Notes: generated by a model from the letters alone, not told the origin. A stretch of DNA of 64,000 bases from Eremomyces bilateralis CBS 781.70 (GCF_010015585.1 NW_022985067.1:1562940-1626939), one strand, 5' to 3'. Counted from the stretch's first letter, positions 23,401-35,111 are shown. Made by a program: numbers and translations.

Positions 23401-26400
23401 ATCACGGTGATATATAATGTAAAACCGACGGTGATCAGCGCCGTCTCGAGATGTACCCAGGCGCGGCTGATTACGAGCATTGATAAGCTATACGATGATC
23501 CGTCGTCGCTGGGGAAGTGTGGGAGTTTTGATGTCAAGACGTACGTCCATGGCAGGGCGAAAAAGAGGTATGTTTTCCTGTCCGGCTGTCAGCGCGATCT
23601 GGGATGCACTATTGTCCTTCGCGGCGAATCCACTGAAGGTCTTCGTCGATTGAAGCGGGTAACCGAGTTCATGTGTTACGTGGTCTACAATCTCAAGCTG
23701 GAGACATGCCTCATGCGCGATGAGTTCGTTGCAATCCCTACGTCGCTTGCGGGCGGGACTTTATCACCAGACAAAGGTCGGCCGTCGATCGGCCCTGAAC
23801 CTTCTGATTCGGAGACGTTCAAGTCCCTTTCGACTGCGCAAGGCGAATCGGGACAAGGCGCAGTCTCCTCGTTGTACACGGACATGGTAGAGAAGCACAA
23901 AACGAAGATCCTCTCTGCTTCTCCGTTCGTGCAGTTCATGCAGCCTTATCTGCTCACCCGAGCGCGCGAGCAAGAGGCGCAGCTCGCGTATCTGAAGTTA
24001 TTGCGCGATCAGTATCGCGATGCGGGCGATGACGAACGAGATGGGACGCCGGAAGAGTTTGCGCTAGTGCAACCCGAGATGGTTCACCGCGTGGTCGAGA
24101 AGCCGTCGCGACAAGTCCGGGAATTTTTGTTCGCCGTTCATGCTGCGGAGTACGACAAGGCATTGCACAATTATCGGACGCAGAAAAGGCAGTGGGAGAC
24201 GTATGTCAGTGGAAATCTGGACATCTTTGATCCGTTCACGCATCAGCGGATCGCGGTTCTCTACAGTATGGTCAACACGGTTACCTCAACTCCGTGTGTC
24301 GGACCGGAGATCATCCCCCTCAGTTACTATACACAGCATGACCTGGACGAAGGGTTTGCCGAAGATATCACGCTCGGCCAATACGTCGAGCACCTCTGTA
24401 ACGACGCCAACCTCACCTGCCAAATCAGCGGATGCGACCAGAAGCTTTACAACCACCATCGACAATATGTCCATGGCAACGGACAGATGAGCATCTTGGT
24501 GCAGAAGTACCTAGCGAAGATCCGTGGCCTGCATAACGCCGTGTTAATGTGGAGCTGCTGTCGCATTTGCGGCATGGAAACGCAGGTCATCCCCATGTCT
24601 GATAACACCTGGAAATACTCCTTCGCGAAGTACCTTGAGCTCACATTTTGGAGCACGGGGTTGAAGCCGCGCTCCGAGGATTGCGATCATGACATCCACC
24701 GCGACCACGTGCGATACTTCGGATTCAACAACATGGCGCTCAGCATCCAATACGATAAGATTGAGTTATACGAAGTGATTGTCCCGCGGCCTACGATCAA
24801 CTGGAAAGTCGACTCCGATCTGCGTCTCAAAAACGAACTGTTCCAGAAAAGCCTAGCGCGCTTCGATCGCTTCATGCAATCGGTTTGCGTCCGGATCGAC
24901 GGGATCCACGTCGAGGGCGTCGTCCCCGAAAAGGCCGAGGAGTGCCGCGCCGAGCTCGAGAAGCTCGCCCTGCTAGCCGACGCGGATCAGCAAGCCCTCA
25001 CCAAACGCCTGCAGGACGAATACATGAACTCGAAATACTATGAAATCGTGCCGATGAACCGCGCGATCAAGGCGATGCAGGAATGCGCCATCACCTGGGA
25101 CGACATCTTCGCGGAGTTCGAACGCAACTTCTTCCCGTCCGAGAAAGACATCCGGCGGATGGCGGCGCTACAGCTGCGGAAATTCTTCCTCGATACCAAT
25201 GAGAGTACGCCCAGTATCGAGGAGACAGAGAGTCAAGGCATCGAGAGCACCAGTGCCGAGAAGAACGAGGGGATTCTGCTGACGCCGAAGCCGAGCGATC
25301 TGAGCGCGGAGGAGGCGGAGAAAATGTTGACGAGCGTAGTTGCGGAGCAGTCGCCGCCAACTCCAACACATGTGGAAAAGGATGCGGACGGGCTACCACG
25401 CACGCCGAAGAAGAGCCTGAGCCCTGATAGGCAGCATTATAACTTAGGTATGGAGGAAGCGACTCCGAGGGCGCTAGACCCCATGTCAAGTAAGAGTGTC
25501 AAGCATCTGGATCTTGCTGTGAGCGCAGGAGCGTCGAACCTGACGCCAACTCCGGGTTCTCTGTTGGAGTGGGAACAGTCGAGCGCGTCCGATAGTACTT
25601 TGAGGCCATCGGGGCTGTTGCCGCCAGAGGTGAGGCGCCCGGCTACCGACACTGGTGCTACGGGTTCGCTGTCTAGTCCAGAACGAAAGGCTCGGCCAGA
25701 ACCCTTGCCTTCGCTCACAGTTCCTGGACCACCTGAACCGCTACCTGAGTCCAAGATCCCGAGACCGACATCCATCCATGCGCCACCACTCCCACGCACG
25801 CAATCAACCCCCAATCACACCCTAGCAAAAGATGCTGGTACCATCTATGGAGGTGGGGAGTCTTCCTCTAAAATCAGCTTGACAGAGGACATGCGCGCTC
25901 TCACCCAGCGAATGTCCGAACGGTTCAACTTGAGGCACTATAAGAACATGAAATATCCGGCCCGCTCAATGATTCCACGCTCGGTGCCTTCAGAGAAGGG
26001 GAACGTCTCGTCCCTAGCGAAGCACTTCGAGCAGCTGAGTCGCGAGTTCGAGAAGGAGCGTCAGCGTGAACGGAGGCAACAGACTGCGCGCGGGCGTCCG
26101 ACCCGGGCGTTTCCACTGGCGTCGTCGAAGCCCATCGTCGAAGTGTATCGAAATGCACACGAGGCAGTGCGAGAGCGGGACGTGGGCGAGGATGACCAGA
26201 TCTCTCAAGGAAGACCGAGCACCGAAGCGAGTACCTTTGGCTCAAGTACCTTGGACGAAATCACGACAGCGGAGGGCACTCAACCAACCACCGTCTCGCA
26301 CTCTCCGACGAATGAGCGGGACACTGACTCTACTAAGGACTCGGTCACTGAGGAGACATCTGAGCACCGTGCAGTTCATACCCCTTCTGATGCGGAACTT

Positions 26401-27789
26401 ACCGATGCGGAACAAACCCCCTTCGACGACGTCGAAGCACAAGAAAGTCGGCCGTCCAGCCAAGTTCTCTCGCCCACCGAGTCCCAACTCGACGTCAATA
26501 TCGAGCTCCCCAAGCATGAGAAGCTCTCCCTGGTCAAGATGCTGACATCCTTCTGGTCCGAGCGGTCCGCATCCGGGTGGGCGCCGCTCGACTACCCGTT
26601 GAGATCCAGCGAACACACATGGGAAGACTCCGATATCATCGTTCGCGAAGACGAACCCAGTTCCATCATCGCGCTGGCGTTGTCGAGCGCGGACTACCTT
26701 GCGAAGCTAGAATCGTTCCGGCGAGAGCCGGCGATGGATAAGCCGAGCGATGAGGAGTGGAGCGAGAGGGACGAGGACATCTCGATCGAGCGGAACTTGC
26801 TGTATCAGAAGAACACGAACATCCGATACGCATTCCAGAACCGCAACGTGAAGGCCCAATGCAAGATCTTCTATGCCGAGTCGTTCGACGCGATTCGTCG
26901 CAAGTGCGGCGTGGCCGATCGGTTCGTCGAGTCGCTTTCTCGGTGTCTAAAATGGGACTCCAAAGGCGGGAAGACGAAGTCGCTCTTCTTGAAAACGCTC
27001 GATGATCGATTCGTGCTAAAATCATTGTCCCCCATCGAGGTCAACGCGTTCTTCAAATTCGCCCCCAATTACTTCTCCTTCACGCACCAGAACCTCTTCA
27101 AAGGACTGCCGTCCGTAATCGCGAAGATGCTGGGCCTCTTCCAGGTGACGATCCGCAACACCGCGTCGGGCACCGAATTCAACTGGTTCATGCTCGTGAT
27201 GGAGAACCTGTTCTACGAGCGGCAGCCGAACCGCCGGTTCGACCTCAAAGGCAGCATGCGCAACCGGAAGATCCAAAGCACGGGCGAGGAAGACGAGGTG
27301 CTGCTCGACGAGAATCTCGTCGACATCATCTTCGAGAAGCCGATCTTCGTGCGCGACCACACCAAGAAGCTCTTGCAGGCGTCCGTGTTCAACGACACGC
27401 TATTCCTCGGCAAGCAGAATGTCATGGACTACTCGCTTATGGCTGGGTTCGACGACAAGCGACGCGAGATCATCGTGGGGATCATCGACTGCATCCGCAC
27501 GTACACCTGGGACAAGAAGCTGGAGACGTGGATCAAGGATCGGGGGAAGAACAAGCCGACGATCACGTCGCCGAAGGATTACCGGAATCGGTTCCGCATC
27601 GCCATGGCGAGCTATATTCTGGAGGCGCCGAATTGTTGGCATCCATTTCACCAGGGGATGGGGCAGAGGAGGACGGTGCCGGCGGTGCGGTGGGAGCCGC
27701 AGAAGGCGGATATTGAGGAACAGGAGGTGGAAGGTGATACGGATGCGCAGGCGCTTGTGGGTGGGAGTGGGGCTCCGTCGCTTACGTGA
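20494..27789 (+). CDS. FAB1: Fab1/PIKfyve 1-phosphatidylinositol-3-phosphate 5-kinase
   Basis: One uninterrupted exon encodes 2,431 residues. A FYVE zinc finger lies at about 448-515 (CFNCGDTF, RRKHHCRTCGQIF, CKPCEAF) and targets PI3P membranes. A CCT/TCP-1-like domain spans about 880-1085 (VVFSKNIALKSMRTNISHPRIA to CTIVLRGES). A Cys-rich CCR region at about 1260-1420 (CGMETQVIPMSDNTWKYSFAKYLE) follows. The C-terminal PIP-kinase domain is about 2055-2410, with FKFAPNYFSF, RFDLKGSMRNRK, NVMDYSLMAG and IGIID-like VGIIDCIRTYTWDKKLE. It converts PI3P to PI(3,5)P2 on vacuole and endosome membranes, controlling vacuole size and retrograde traffic. The Ser-rich N-terminus and two Pro/Ser-rich linkers are typical of fungal forms. 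It is divergent from the telomere gene, with an 873-bp shared upstream region that includes a CT-rich tract before the start. Confidence 0.96.
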   Translation: MAPSAPRDAPSSRASPRLSPNNRHRRDSSLSTASRPDLDLDRIHTTASRSETLTTFQEFASPPRSSVGVDSKQTAAEAVQGGFSGLYGRLRATVGGARDPSPANVASTAEAASTEEVSTQNQKHRPPPITANLPPSTVLSPPAIESTTTSRIHSPLVSNFVETKPVDSFPRSTKSGPRSISSQIGDEPSSGHPSLRSLASQKEPGSTKLDRSQSGSRLADAPQRGHGTGRNERLATLRPLDMLNSENIQQHTGLVDTQRGYRTFHQRAGSQPFSDVSGHLTLDSSRGGDGTEESSSRASDIAPSQNSRLETSSSQFAPLPTVGHLSVLANDQSLGFDRVKGASSLLQRELSNRGAPPELPTYQADQTPLDPTASSRPPLIKVSQSNLSGFRLSRAASSDGDFSSVNTVSAAGQPNLRTVEDSAPLDPTTFNIGSKLSQGRRRILDKSYWMRDVNAKDCFNCGDTFSTFRRKHHCRTCGQIFDSKCTSIIDGRPFDYNGNLRVCKPCEAFIHGTDDDSSVYTDEGDPRAPDDKRLRDPEDLVQSSNVGNSNVQHVDRDHTKLATPTLGIPVSRRTNESKRRSAVLEFEGQQTLARPSSSRSLRSLSGRPTSAHKRHQSHHQHMRNHMSTRDTRAPFQRYERDPRQRTALPTFHHDNIIDPDIAPFMSDDGSSDEENPSIFAALNGDTKPGQKPEADRSGISGLIASVRRGKSQRAERSNAALSVTSREYDSSSMSKNPPRHARRRNLSTSSINQPGLSIKKSKSNSLLKGFLAGSPSSPVIGSPGAGFLDGPRPSRSMSIRSLEPPSVELNQASLQHVRKMLKQMLQDSEITNGKAWEKALMPILLQCTDDVSPDVRRNDDIDIRHYIKLKKVLGGKPTDTSYVSGVVFSKNIALKSMRTNISHPRIAIVTFPIEYARAQQHFMSLDPVIAQEREYLRNLVSRIAALNPSLLLVQKNVAGLALKFLDAAKITVIYNVKPTVISAVSRCTQARLITSIDKLYDDPSSLGKCGSFDVKTYVHGRAKKRYVFLSGCQRDLGCTIVLRGESTEGLRRLKRVTEFMCYVVYNLKLETCLMRDEFVAIPTSLAGGTLSPDKGRPSIGPEPSDSETFKSLSTAQGESGQGAVSSLYTDMVEKHKTKILSASPFVQFMQPYLLTRAREQEAQLAYLKLLRDQYRDAGDDERDGTPEEFALVQPEMVHRVVEKPSRQVREFLFAVHAAEYDKALHNYRTQKRQWETYVSGNLDIFDPFTHQRIAVLYSMVNTVTSTPCVGPEIIPLSYYTQHDLDEGFAEDITLGQYVEHLCNDANLTCQISGCDQKLYNHHRQYVHGNGQMSILVQKYLAKIRGLHNAVLMWSCCRICGMETQVIPMSDNTWKYSFAKYLELTFWSTGLKPRSEDCDHDIHRDHVRYFGFNNMALSIQYDKIELYEVIVPRPTINWKVDSDLRLKNELFQKSLARFDRFMQSVCVRIDGIHVEGVVPEKAEECRAELEKLALLADADQQALTKRLQDEYMNSKYYEIVPMNRAIKAMQECAITWDDIFAEFERNFFPSEKDIRRMAALQLRKFFLDTNESTPSIEETESQGIESTSAEKNEGILLTPKPSDLSAEEAEKMLTSVVAEQSPPTPTHVEKDADGLPRTPKKSLSPDRQHYNLGMEEATPRALDPMSSKSVKHLDLAVSAGASNLTPTPGSLLEWEQSSASDSTLRPSGLLPPEVRRPATDTGATGSLSSPERKARPEPLPSLTVPGPPEPLPESKIPRPTSIHAPPLPRTQSTPNHTLAKDAGTIYGGGESSSKISLTEDMRALTQRMSERFNLRHYKNMKYPARSMIPRSVPSEKGNVSSLAKHFEQLSREFEKERQRERRQQTARGRPTRAFPLASSKPIVEVYRNAHEAVRERDVGEDDQISQGRPSTEASTFGSSTLDEITTAEGTQPTTVSHSPTNERDTDSTKDSVTEETSEHRAVHTPSDAELTDAEQTPFDDVEAQESRPSSQVLSPTESQLDVNIELPKHEKLSLVKMLTSFWSERSASGWAPLDYPLRSSEHTWEDSDIIVREDEPSSIIALALSSADYLAKLESFRREPAMDKPSDEEWSERDEDISIERNLLYQKNTNIRYAFQNRNVKAQCKIFYAESFDAIRRKCGVADRFVESLSRCLKWDSKGGKTKSLFLKTLDDRFVLKSLSPIEVNAFFKFAPNYFSFTHQNLFKGLPSVIAKMLGLFQVTIRNTASGTEFNWFMLVMENLFYERQPNRRFDLKGSMRNRKIQSTGEEDEVLLDENLVDIIFEKPIFVRDHTKKLLQASVFNDTLFLGKQNVMDYSLMAGFDDKRREIIVGIIDCIRTYTWDKKLETWIKDRGKNKPTITSPKDYRNRFRIAMASYILEAPNCWHPFHQGMGQRRTVPAVRWEPQKADIEEQEVEGDTDAQALVGGSGAPSLT

Positions 27790-30700
27790 ACCGGTTACGG
27801 AGATGGATTATGATGCTATGTTTGGTTACGAGTTCATGGAAGATGATTTCTGCTATTCTTCAGGCTGGCGTTGAGTCCCGAGAATGGTACGTCGCTAATG
27901 CCGCCAACGTATATGTAGCTCCTGGGTTATAGCAGACAGCTAGATAAAGCATAATGATAACTACACTAATTCACCTATTAAACTTCAATGACTTCAAGCA
28001 CGTCTCAGGCTCACCACCGTGGAGCTTCTGGTCGGATGTGTCTAAATGTTCAGCCTGGACTATGGCCCCTTCGGTCCTATGCCATAGGTAGCCCGGCAAC
28101 TAGGCCTTTACAGGTCTCAGTTGAAGAATAATACGACCATCGACTCCGAAAGCATCCAGTTATATCTTAGAAATAGCGCCTACTCATGCAGCCTGGTCGT
28201 GTCCTCCCACTAGAGGTGGGTAGAACCCTGCAGAGGCAGCACTGATGATTGAGACATGACATGGGTTGCTATGAGTCCTACTACAACATCATGGGTACAA
28301 CTCAAGGCATGGAATAGAACCAATAATAATAAATTGGATAAGACAGCCATGAAAGTATGATATTGATCGACAGCCCCCCTACTCCAATCCGTGGTATGCT
28401 GGTCAATGAAGCCATGTATCCCTCCGTCTAGCTCGTTGAATATCCATTCCTTAAATCAACCGTTGACTCCGATCCAAATAGCACGCGAGATTGTATTGGG
28501 ACACTCGTCATTTGTGGTGGCCCCCATCCGTCCCCGATGAGCTGGTGATAGGATCATGGAGCGGTCCACCCCCGTTGTGAACCACCACCGGTGCCTTGGA
28601 ATGGTTGAGTGAATTGTGTTGGGTTGGAGTGGCGGACGAGGCTCCAACTGTGGAGTCGATAGAGGCATAAGAACGGTAGAAGTCTATCTCGAGTCAGAAC
28701 CGATGACCAATGTTTATATAGGGCGCCCAGCACTCATACTGCTGGAGATGGCACCATTGGCCGAGGATGACTTACTTGACGCCATTGTCTGGAGGCAGTT
28801 ATGCCTAGAGGGTATGTGTTGTGTGGCTTGACTTGGTCGGACAATAGAGTGACTCAGTGGATTCAGCAGGCAACAGAAAGGGCTTTGCAGTCAAAGTATA
28901 AAGCTCACGACTTTCGCACAACGGATCTTCGAGGAATGACTTCTAGAACGAAGGAGAATTTGAACGGCTCATACCAAACCGTTGCTCCCGCTTATATACT
29001 ATAGCAGTTCACTTTGAGGCCGCCTCTACAACCCCAACGGATCCACCGTCGCCCTTTGTTTCCTATCACCTCCGCCATGTCAACAGTTGCCTTGAAGTGG
29101 TACAGCAAATGAACGGCCATATCGGGGATGGCACCGCGCCGAGGAAGGCAGAATTCCGACCATCACAGCCATCCGGAGGGGCTCATCCTCGAATCTAAGG
29201 GCCCAAGAGGTGTCTTAGGCACAAACGTCGAGCCATCGTCGTCTTGGACAGGAAATAGGACGAATGAACGAATGCGTGTGATCCGACGGTCGCGGGAGGC
29301 GGGCAAGCACCGCCTTTTGAGGCTAGGACAGACCGAACCGACGCGCCTGTGACGCGGAAGAGGAAGATGATCACACAAAGAGCTTGACCGTTGGGAAGTT
29401 GAGAAATATGATTGATCGGATCGCGGGTCAATCAAGTGATCTGGTTTGATGCACCCGCGCTAGCACCAGGCAGCAGAATGCCGAAGCCAGAGTTCTGCCC
29501 CAGTTCATCTCCCGATTATTCACAGCCAGCGCGGTCTGCGGCCGGGCTGAATTTTTCGAAAGTCAGCCTAAGAATGAGGCAGCACTTAGGCAGATGGAAG
29601 GCGAAGAATTGAAGAATTGAAAAGGACGATGTGGAGGCAGTGTTTATTGACTTTTTTTGTTGATGATGACGATCTGCCCGACTGACTTCCAGGGTTTCCC
29701 CGCTCCACCTGAAAGGGCGGAATCTCTAGGCAGTTCCGCCCTGCAGCACCGCCAGGTCTTGGCGCTCCTCACCCAATCCTCGACTATACACCAGCAGCCA
29801 TCTGGGCTTCATTCAAGAGATCGGATTCTCTGTACCTTGTCATCATCAGTATATCTACTGATGGCTTTGACATGAAATAATTAGCTGCAGGGAATCGATC
29901 AAGAGATGGGAATACTTTTGAGTATGGCATCAGTCAGAAACCGCATCATAATAGTCGCAGTTTCGGATTTGTTTGCAGGATCGAAACGAGGTGGTTGAAC
30001 GCGATGACTCTCGTCTCGATTTCCTCACGAAATAGGGATGTAAATTGGCAGGGTGAAGGGTCTCAACTCTTATGTTCGCTTGTCCGTGTCCATTTAATAG
30101 GGACAGGTTGAGACTTGAGAGCTTGTTCGGCATTCCACAGAATGCTCTCCTCGGAAATTTGAGTATTGCATTATGCTCAACTGTTTTCTGGGTCTTCGAT
30201 CGCGTATTTCAATCCTTTCAATTACAAAACTGCCCGCCTGAAAGAGCCCCATCTTCAACTAGCAACTATCGGAATTATTTCCTTGTTTCAGGGACCCTTT
30301 TGACCGCATACCGGGGCCACTGCGTATATCAGCTTTCATAACAGTCGCCTTAGCATTAGATATTCCCTGAAACAAGCAGCATCCGATATCCAACTGCCGA
30401 GGTATCTCTGCACCAAACTATTTCATCGTTGTGGGCTCCTTTTTTTCACCCACATCTTGAACCTGGGAGCCCGGGGTGAATCTTGGAACACTTGAGCCCC
30501 GGACCCTAAGTCGCGGGATATACTAACATAGAGGCTAGAGCATTGCGGGCCGCCTTATTTAATATCAACACCTCTATTGGGTCGCTGTGAAATCTTCCCT
30601 GTAGAGGTTTGGGGTTTTAACAAACATAATTAGTAGTAGTCCTACTCTGCAGCATTTCTCATCATCATATATCGATATGCCCAATCGGGGGGATAAGGCG

Positions 30701-32369
30701 CAGCCACTGGCTAGTTAGTGCAAAGCTTACACGGAGCATGGAGGTCTCCCATTGGTAATAAATGTCAGCAAGCCTCAGCAGCGTCAGCGTGACCCTTGGC
30801 AGAATTCTGCAGCATCCCTGGACGGACTGAGTGGTCCGCTTTTCAATATTGGTCAAGCCATGTCGATCAGCATAAAAGTCGGGCCCCCCTCAGAGACCCA
30901 TGGTCAGTTCAATGAATATTCCGCGGTGAAACCACAAGCACAACAGAACGTACTACATGGGACTGGTCAAATGTAACCCTTCGAGGCATCGGCGGTCAAA
31001 CGTAACCTATTCCTTTTCGCGCTTGTGTCGGTTGACACTTGATAGAGCTTCAAACGTACAAGCATCAAGAAGCAAAGGCTTCCAATTTGGGGGTTTGATA
31101 TCGTTATTACTATATAGGTGACGGACAAATTTACTCCGATGCCGCCGGCCGTCAATATCGCCATGCCGTGAAGCATCCGACCTATCCGTCACCAAGCTAT
31201 AGAAGACCCAGTGATCAATCAGAACTACCCTTTCGGCTTTCACAGAAGACGAGATCAATTCCTAACCTGGTCGTTGACGTTGCATTCACACAGCAGCAAT
31301 ATTGCCGGATGGATGGGATTGGAGTCGAATTGTAGGTTTTTGGCAAACTGCATCTTCGATTAGCGTCCGCGGCCTGCCGTAGTCTGTCAGCACTCTGCAG
31401 TAATCCCTGGTGCGTGGTTAACCATAGTTGAGAAACGCCAGAAACGTCTGGAAAAATACAGATGATCGAGGCAAAATGGCGTCGCTGGGAGTTGCGAGTA
31501 AGCCACCTACGCCCAGGCTAAGCCGAACTGGGGTGCCAACGAAGCTTCTTTTCACACTGGTTGTATGAAATGACGACACCACATTGTGATCAACTCCTAA
31601 AAACCGTAATAATATCGCCAGTACATGATGAATGCCAGCCACACGGTGCGATCGTGACGTTTGCATGTCAATCATACCTGTGATAGAAAATTTCTGAGCA
31701 TGGTAATGCCCCTAAATCCCACATCGATTGGACGGTACACCAGGGACTTTGCCTCGCGGTCGTCGGCCGTCGCTTTGCCATGGTGGAGCAGTGCGGTAGA
31801 GGCAAATGATTTATGTTACTAATTGACCACCAAAACAGGCTGGTCTCCGTCTGCTGGTCGGAATCAAAAACCCCCCGACATCCATCATCCCCATGGGACT
31901 CCCGGTTCGATGCCGGTAGTTGTTGTTATACGCTAGGATCATCACCCAGTCCCACCAATGCAGTCGGGATATGCGGATCAACCCTTCTCGTCGCCCGCCC
32001 ATCGTGGAGATGATGCTCCAGTAATCTGTCCGGATGACATGGTTGAGCTTGTTGGCTTGCCTTTGCCTAGCTTTAGTCTTGGCCTTAAGAAGGTTTGACC
32101 GATCATTTCGTGAGCATTGGGCGATCCAGGCGCGGAGAAGCAGCGTCCGACTGGAGCTTTGTCTGGGACCTGACCACATGGCGTCCCCGTGTTCTCCCAT
32201 TGTCATATATCATCGATCGCCTTGATTTCTCATCTGCTTTAGATTTTGCATTGTTCTCCTAAAGTTGCTTCCGAGTCTACGTGTTCATGTCGTGCTTCTA
32301 GCCGGTCATCCTTTGGACATAGCAGAACATCCATACAGTGTATATCATAGAGATTCACAGGTTAAAAAC
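27790..32369. other. 4.6-kb stretch without a supportable gene
   Basis: Only short, overlapping reading frames on both strands are present (none over about 130 residues), with no domains and no coherent exon chain. I found no terminal repeats or transposase remnants. The first few hundred bases should be the FAB1 3' UTR. The last part is the promoter of the acetate transporter. Confidence 0.45.
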
Positions 32370-33449
32370 ATGTCTACCCAGCCTTACAATAACGTATGTT
32401 GCCCGTCTTGTAGCTAAGCATAGTGTTGAATAATGACATCCACCAGGCCGCCACCTCGGCCAACGGTGCCACAGCGAACACAGCGACTACAAATACCGGC
32501 AGCATTGGTACACAGGACCACGCTGCCATAAATCCGGACGTATCGAAAGAACGAACCTCATACGACTATGGCGGCAACCCTCTTGCCCACTACGCGACCA
32601 ATGACCCGGACATTAGACTGCGACCATTCGGTGGTGCTGCTCAGCCGGGTCTTTACCGCCCACCACCGAGGACGCTCGCGAACCCAGCGCCCTTAGGTCT
32701 CAGTGCTTTCGCGCTCACCACCTTCGTCCTCTCCGTCATCCAGATGGGGACGCGGTCCATCCTCGAGCCGAATATTGTGGTTGCGCTTGCGTATGGGTAT
32801 GGCGGATTGGTTCAGTTGCTGGCGGGCATGTGGTATGTAGGATCCGCGGCTGGATCGCAGTCCTGCCGACGGCGAGCAGAGAGCTAACACCGATGCAGGG
32901 AGATGGCTTGCGGAAACACCTTCGGTGCCACCGCCCTCTCCTCCTATGGAGGCTTCTGGATCTCCTTCGGAATTATCCTCACCCCGGGGGGGTTCGGTAT
33001 TGTAGCGGCACTGGAAGAAAGTAGCCCAGCGCCGTTCACAAACTCCTTCGGACTGTACTTGATGGGCTGGTTCATATTCACCTTCCTCCTGCTCCTCTGC
33101 ACGCTGCGGTCGACCGTCGCCTTCTTCTCCTTGTTCTTCTTCCTAGACATGGCGTTCCTCCTACTCGGTCTCTCGTACTTGTACGCCGACGCGGGTCATG
33201 TGCATGTTGGCCTTGAGCGGGCGGGTGGTGCTTTTGCTTGCTTGTCTGCTATTATGGCATGGTATAACGCGCTGGCTGGTCTTGCCGACTCCACCAACAG
33301 GTACGTTCGGATCATCGAAGTCGATGTGATGCACTTATACTAACATCAAATTTAGCTTCTTCGTCATTCCTGTACTGCACTTCCCATGGTCTGAGACTGG
33401 CCGTGAGAGGCGAAACAACATCCAGAAGAGCCCGGAGCACCAAGCCTAA
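32370..33449 (+). CDS. Gpr1/Fun34/YaaH-family acetate transporter
   Basis: Four exons (32370-32393, 32447-32832, 32899-33300, 33356-33449) give 301 residues, with introns of 53, 66 and 55 nt. The signature NPAPLGLSAFALTTF opens the membrane domain (about residues 95-280), which has six predicted helices including GYGGLVQLLAGMWEMACGN, FGLYLMGWFIFTFLLLL and FFSLFFFLDMAFLLLGLSY (each given to its visible core). The hydrophilic N-terminus is Thr/Asn-rich. Family members (Ato1-3, Aspergillus AcpA) carry acetate and ammonium at the plasma membrane, usually induced by acetate or alkalinisation. The first coding exon is only 24 nt. Substrate specificity is inferred from the family. Confidence 0.9.
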
Positions 33450-34094
33450 GCCGTGAAGACTTATTCGTAATATCGTGTACTATATCCCTTCCCATTTCGC
33501 TTGCCTTTGTCGAATAGCACTCTTATTGGAGATTTAATTTCGATCTACGGTTCGGATCTGAGGAAAACCGGGAGACGTCATGGCGGGTGCGGGGAACACG
33601 AGTCACGGTCGCTGATCAGCACTTCCATTCGACAACAATTTTCATACCTCTAGCCAATCGTAAAGCACAAATGGTAATGATATGTCGTCATGCTTCCGGC
33701 ATACTCTAGTCGTGTTGGCAGGAATTATCAACTGCTTCTGAAGAGTATGTTTCAGCCACGAACTCGAGCTTCTTTGGGATCGTCCGCCCTCGCCAAACAT
33801 CCCAACTACATCATTTCGCATGACTCTCAAACGCTGGCAGAGATGACCTCCGATACGCTCTTCTATAGATCAAAGGCGCCAGGTTCCCTTCTCTTCGAAC
33901 GTCAAGCTCCTGGTGGCGTGCGAAGCGTAACCGCCAACTTTCTTGCAAAATCTTCACCCTGGGCGTGGAACGAGGTGAAATGCCACCCCTATGTCCCTCA
34001 CCATTGAAGCTGGCGGCTCTCCCGGCGCCGATGGCTAAACCTCAACTCCCTTCTTCTTTCGCTTATTTCCAACATTCCGTCAATCGAACGTGGC
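33450..34094. other. Intergenic between converging genes
   Basis: This 645-bp stretch separates the 3' ends of the acetate transporter and the BolA gene. It should hold both 3' UTRs. I see no further gene. Confidence 0.45.
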
Positions 34095-34674
34095 TTAGGC
34101 TTGGGCTTGGGCACCCTCCTTTGCCTTCTTCTTCTCCTCCTCTTCCGGCGTCCTCGTCTGCAACTGCAGCGCATGTAATCCTCCTTCCCTCGCCATTTCT
34201 TCCTTTAGCAGCCCGTACACCATGCGATGGCGCGCCGGTTGCATCTTCGACTTGAAGGCGTCGGAGGTGATGTATACGCTGGGGGATGTAAGCGCTCAGC
34301 GCGAAGGGGTAGTGGGGTTGAAAACGTACCGGAAATGGGTCTGGAAAAGGCGTAGAGTAGTTAGCATTGCACTGCACGTTTATAATAACAGTTCGGAAGT
34401 GATGGGATAGAGAAGAAGCGCGGTACAAACCTCTTTTGATGTGCTTCCTTCCATCGCTTTATGGTGCGCATGGAGATGCGAGTCGTTGAAGATATCAAGG
34501 GACGTGGGCTTCAATGCCTCAGTGATCTATATGATTCCCGCATGAGGAGACCGCTATATGCAGGAGGAAGAATGCCCTTACCTTGGACCGTATCGCATCT
34601 TCCATAGGCGCGACGGATTGTGACATCGTTGACATTGACGCACGGAAGAGGTTCAAGCCTCCGCGGCGGAGCAT
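34095..34674 (-). CDS. BolA-like protein, probably mitochondrial
   Basis: Four exons (34674-34582, 34526-34431, 34340-34330, 34278-34095) encode 127 residues. Exon 3 is only 11 nt, and both flanking introns (90 and 51 nt) have good splice sites. The fold is marked by MEDAIRSKITEALKP, then DSHLHAHHKAM with conserved His residues, then THFRVYITSDAF and QPARHRMVYGLL. BolA proteins partner with monothiol glutaredoxins in handling [2Fe-2S] clusters and iron sensing. The N-terminus MLRRGGLNLFRAS is Arg-rich and lacks acidic residues, as in mitochondrial presequences; a downstream Met at residue 14 or 17 could give a cytosolic form. Its 5' end faces the acyl-CoA ligase gene across 437 bp. Confidence 0.9.
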
Positions 34675-35111
34675 ACGGACGGAGCGATTCCGACGGAGCA
34701 AAGCGATTGACGTTCGGCAGATGGTGGAAAAGCTATTAGGTCATTAAAGGATGCGTTTTGGATGATTTGGTAGAATTGTTAGGAGATGTAATAATGTATT
34801 CCAATATTTCTCGATGTTCGAACTCGAAGTCCCAAGACTTTATGGATACTGCCGACCTCCGAAGACCTCCGAGCTTCCGCTCACCTTAAATTAGCCAACT
34901 CCTGCTCAATTCCGAGATTACTCAAATGTTTTCTTATAAGGTATATTTATATCTCGCAAGAATTGTCTATTCAAGCAATGAGTAGCACTCGCTACACTGT
35001 CCTCAATTACGTCTATCCTCGCGGTTGATCAATGTTTAGCTCGTACCGACCTTCGTATATCCGATAGTACCTGTAGCCGACGCGATTCCGCCCGGGGTCT
35101 GATCTGTCATT

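Noticed and set aside
31811-32206. 131-residue minus-strand frame
   Set aside because: No domain, Arg/Trp-heavy composition atypical of neighbours, and it lies in the gene-poor stretch upstream of the acetate transporter.
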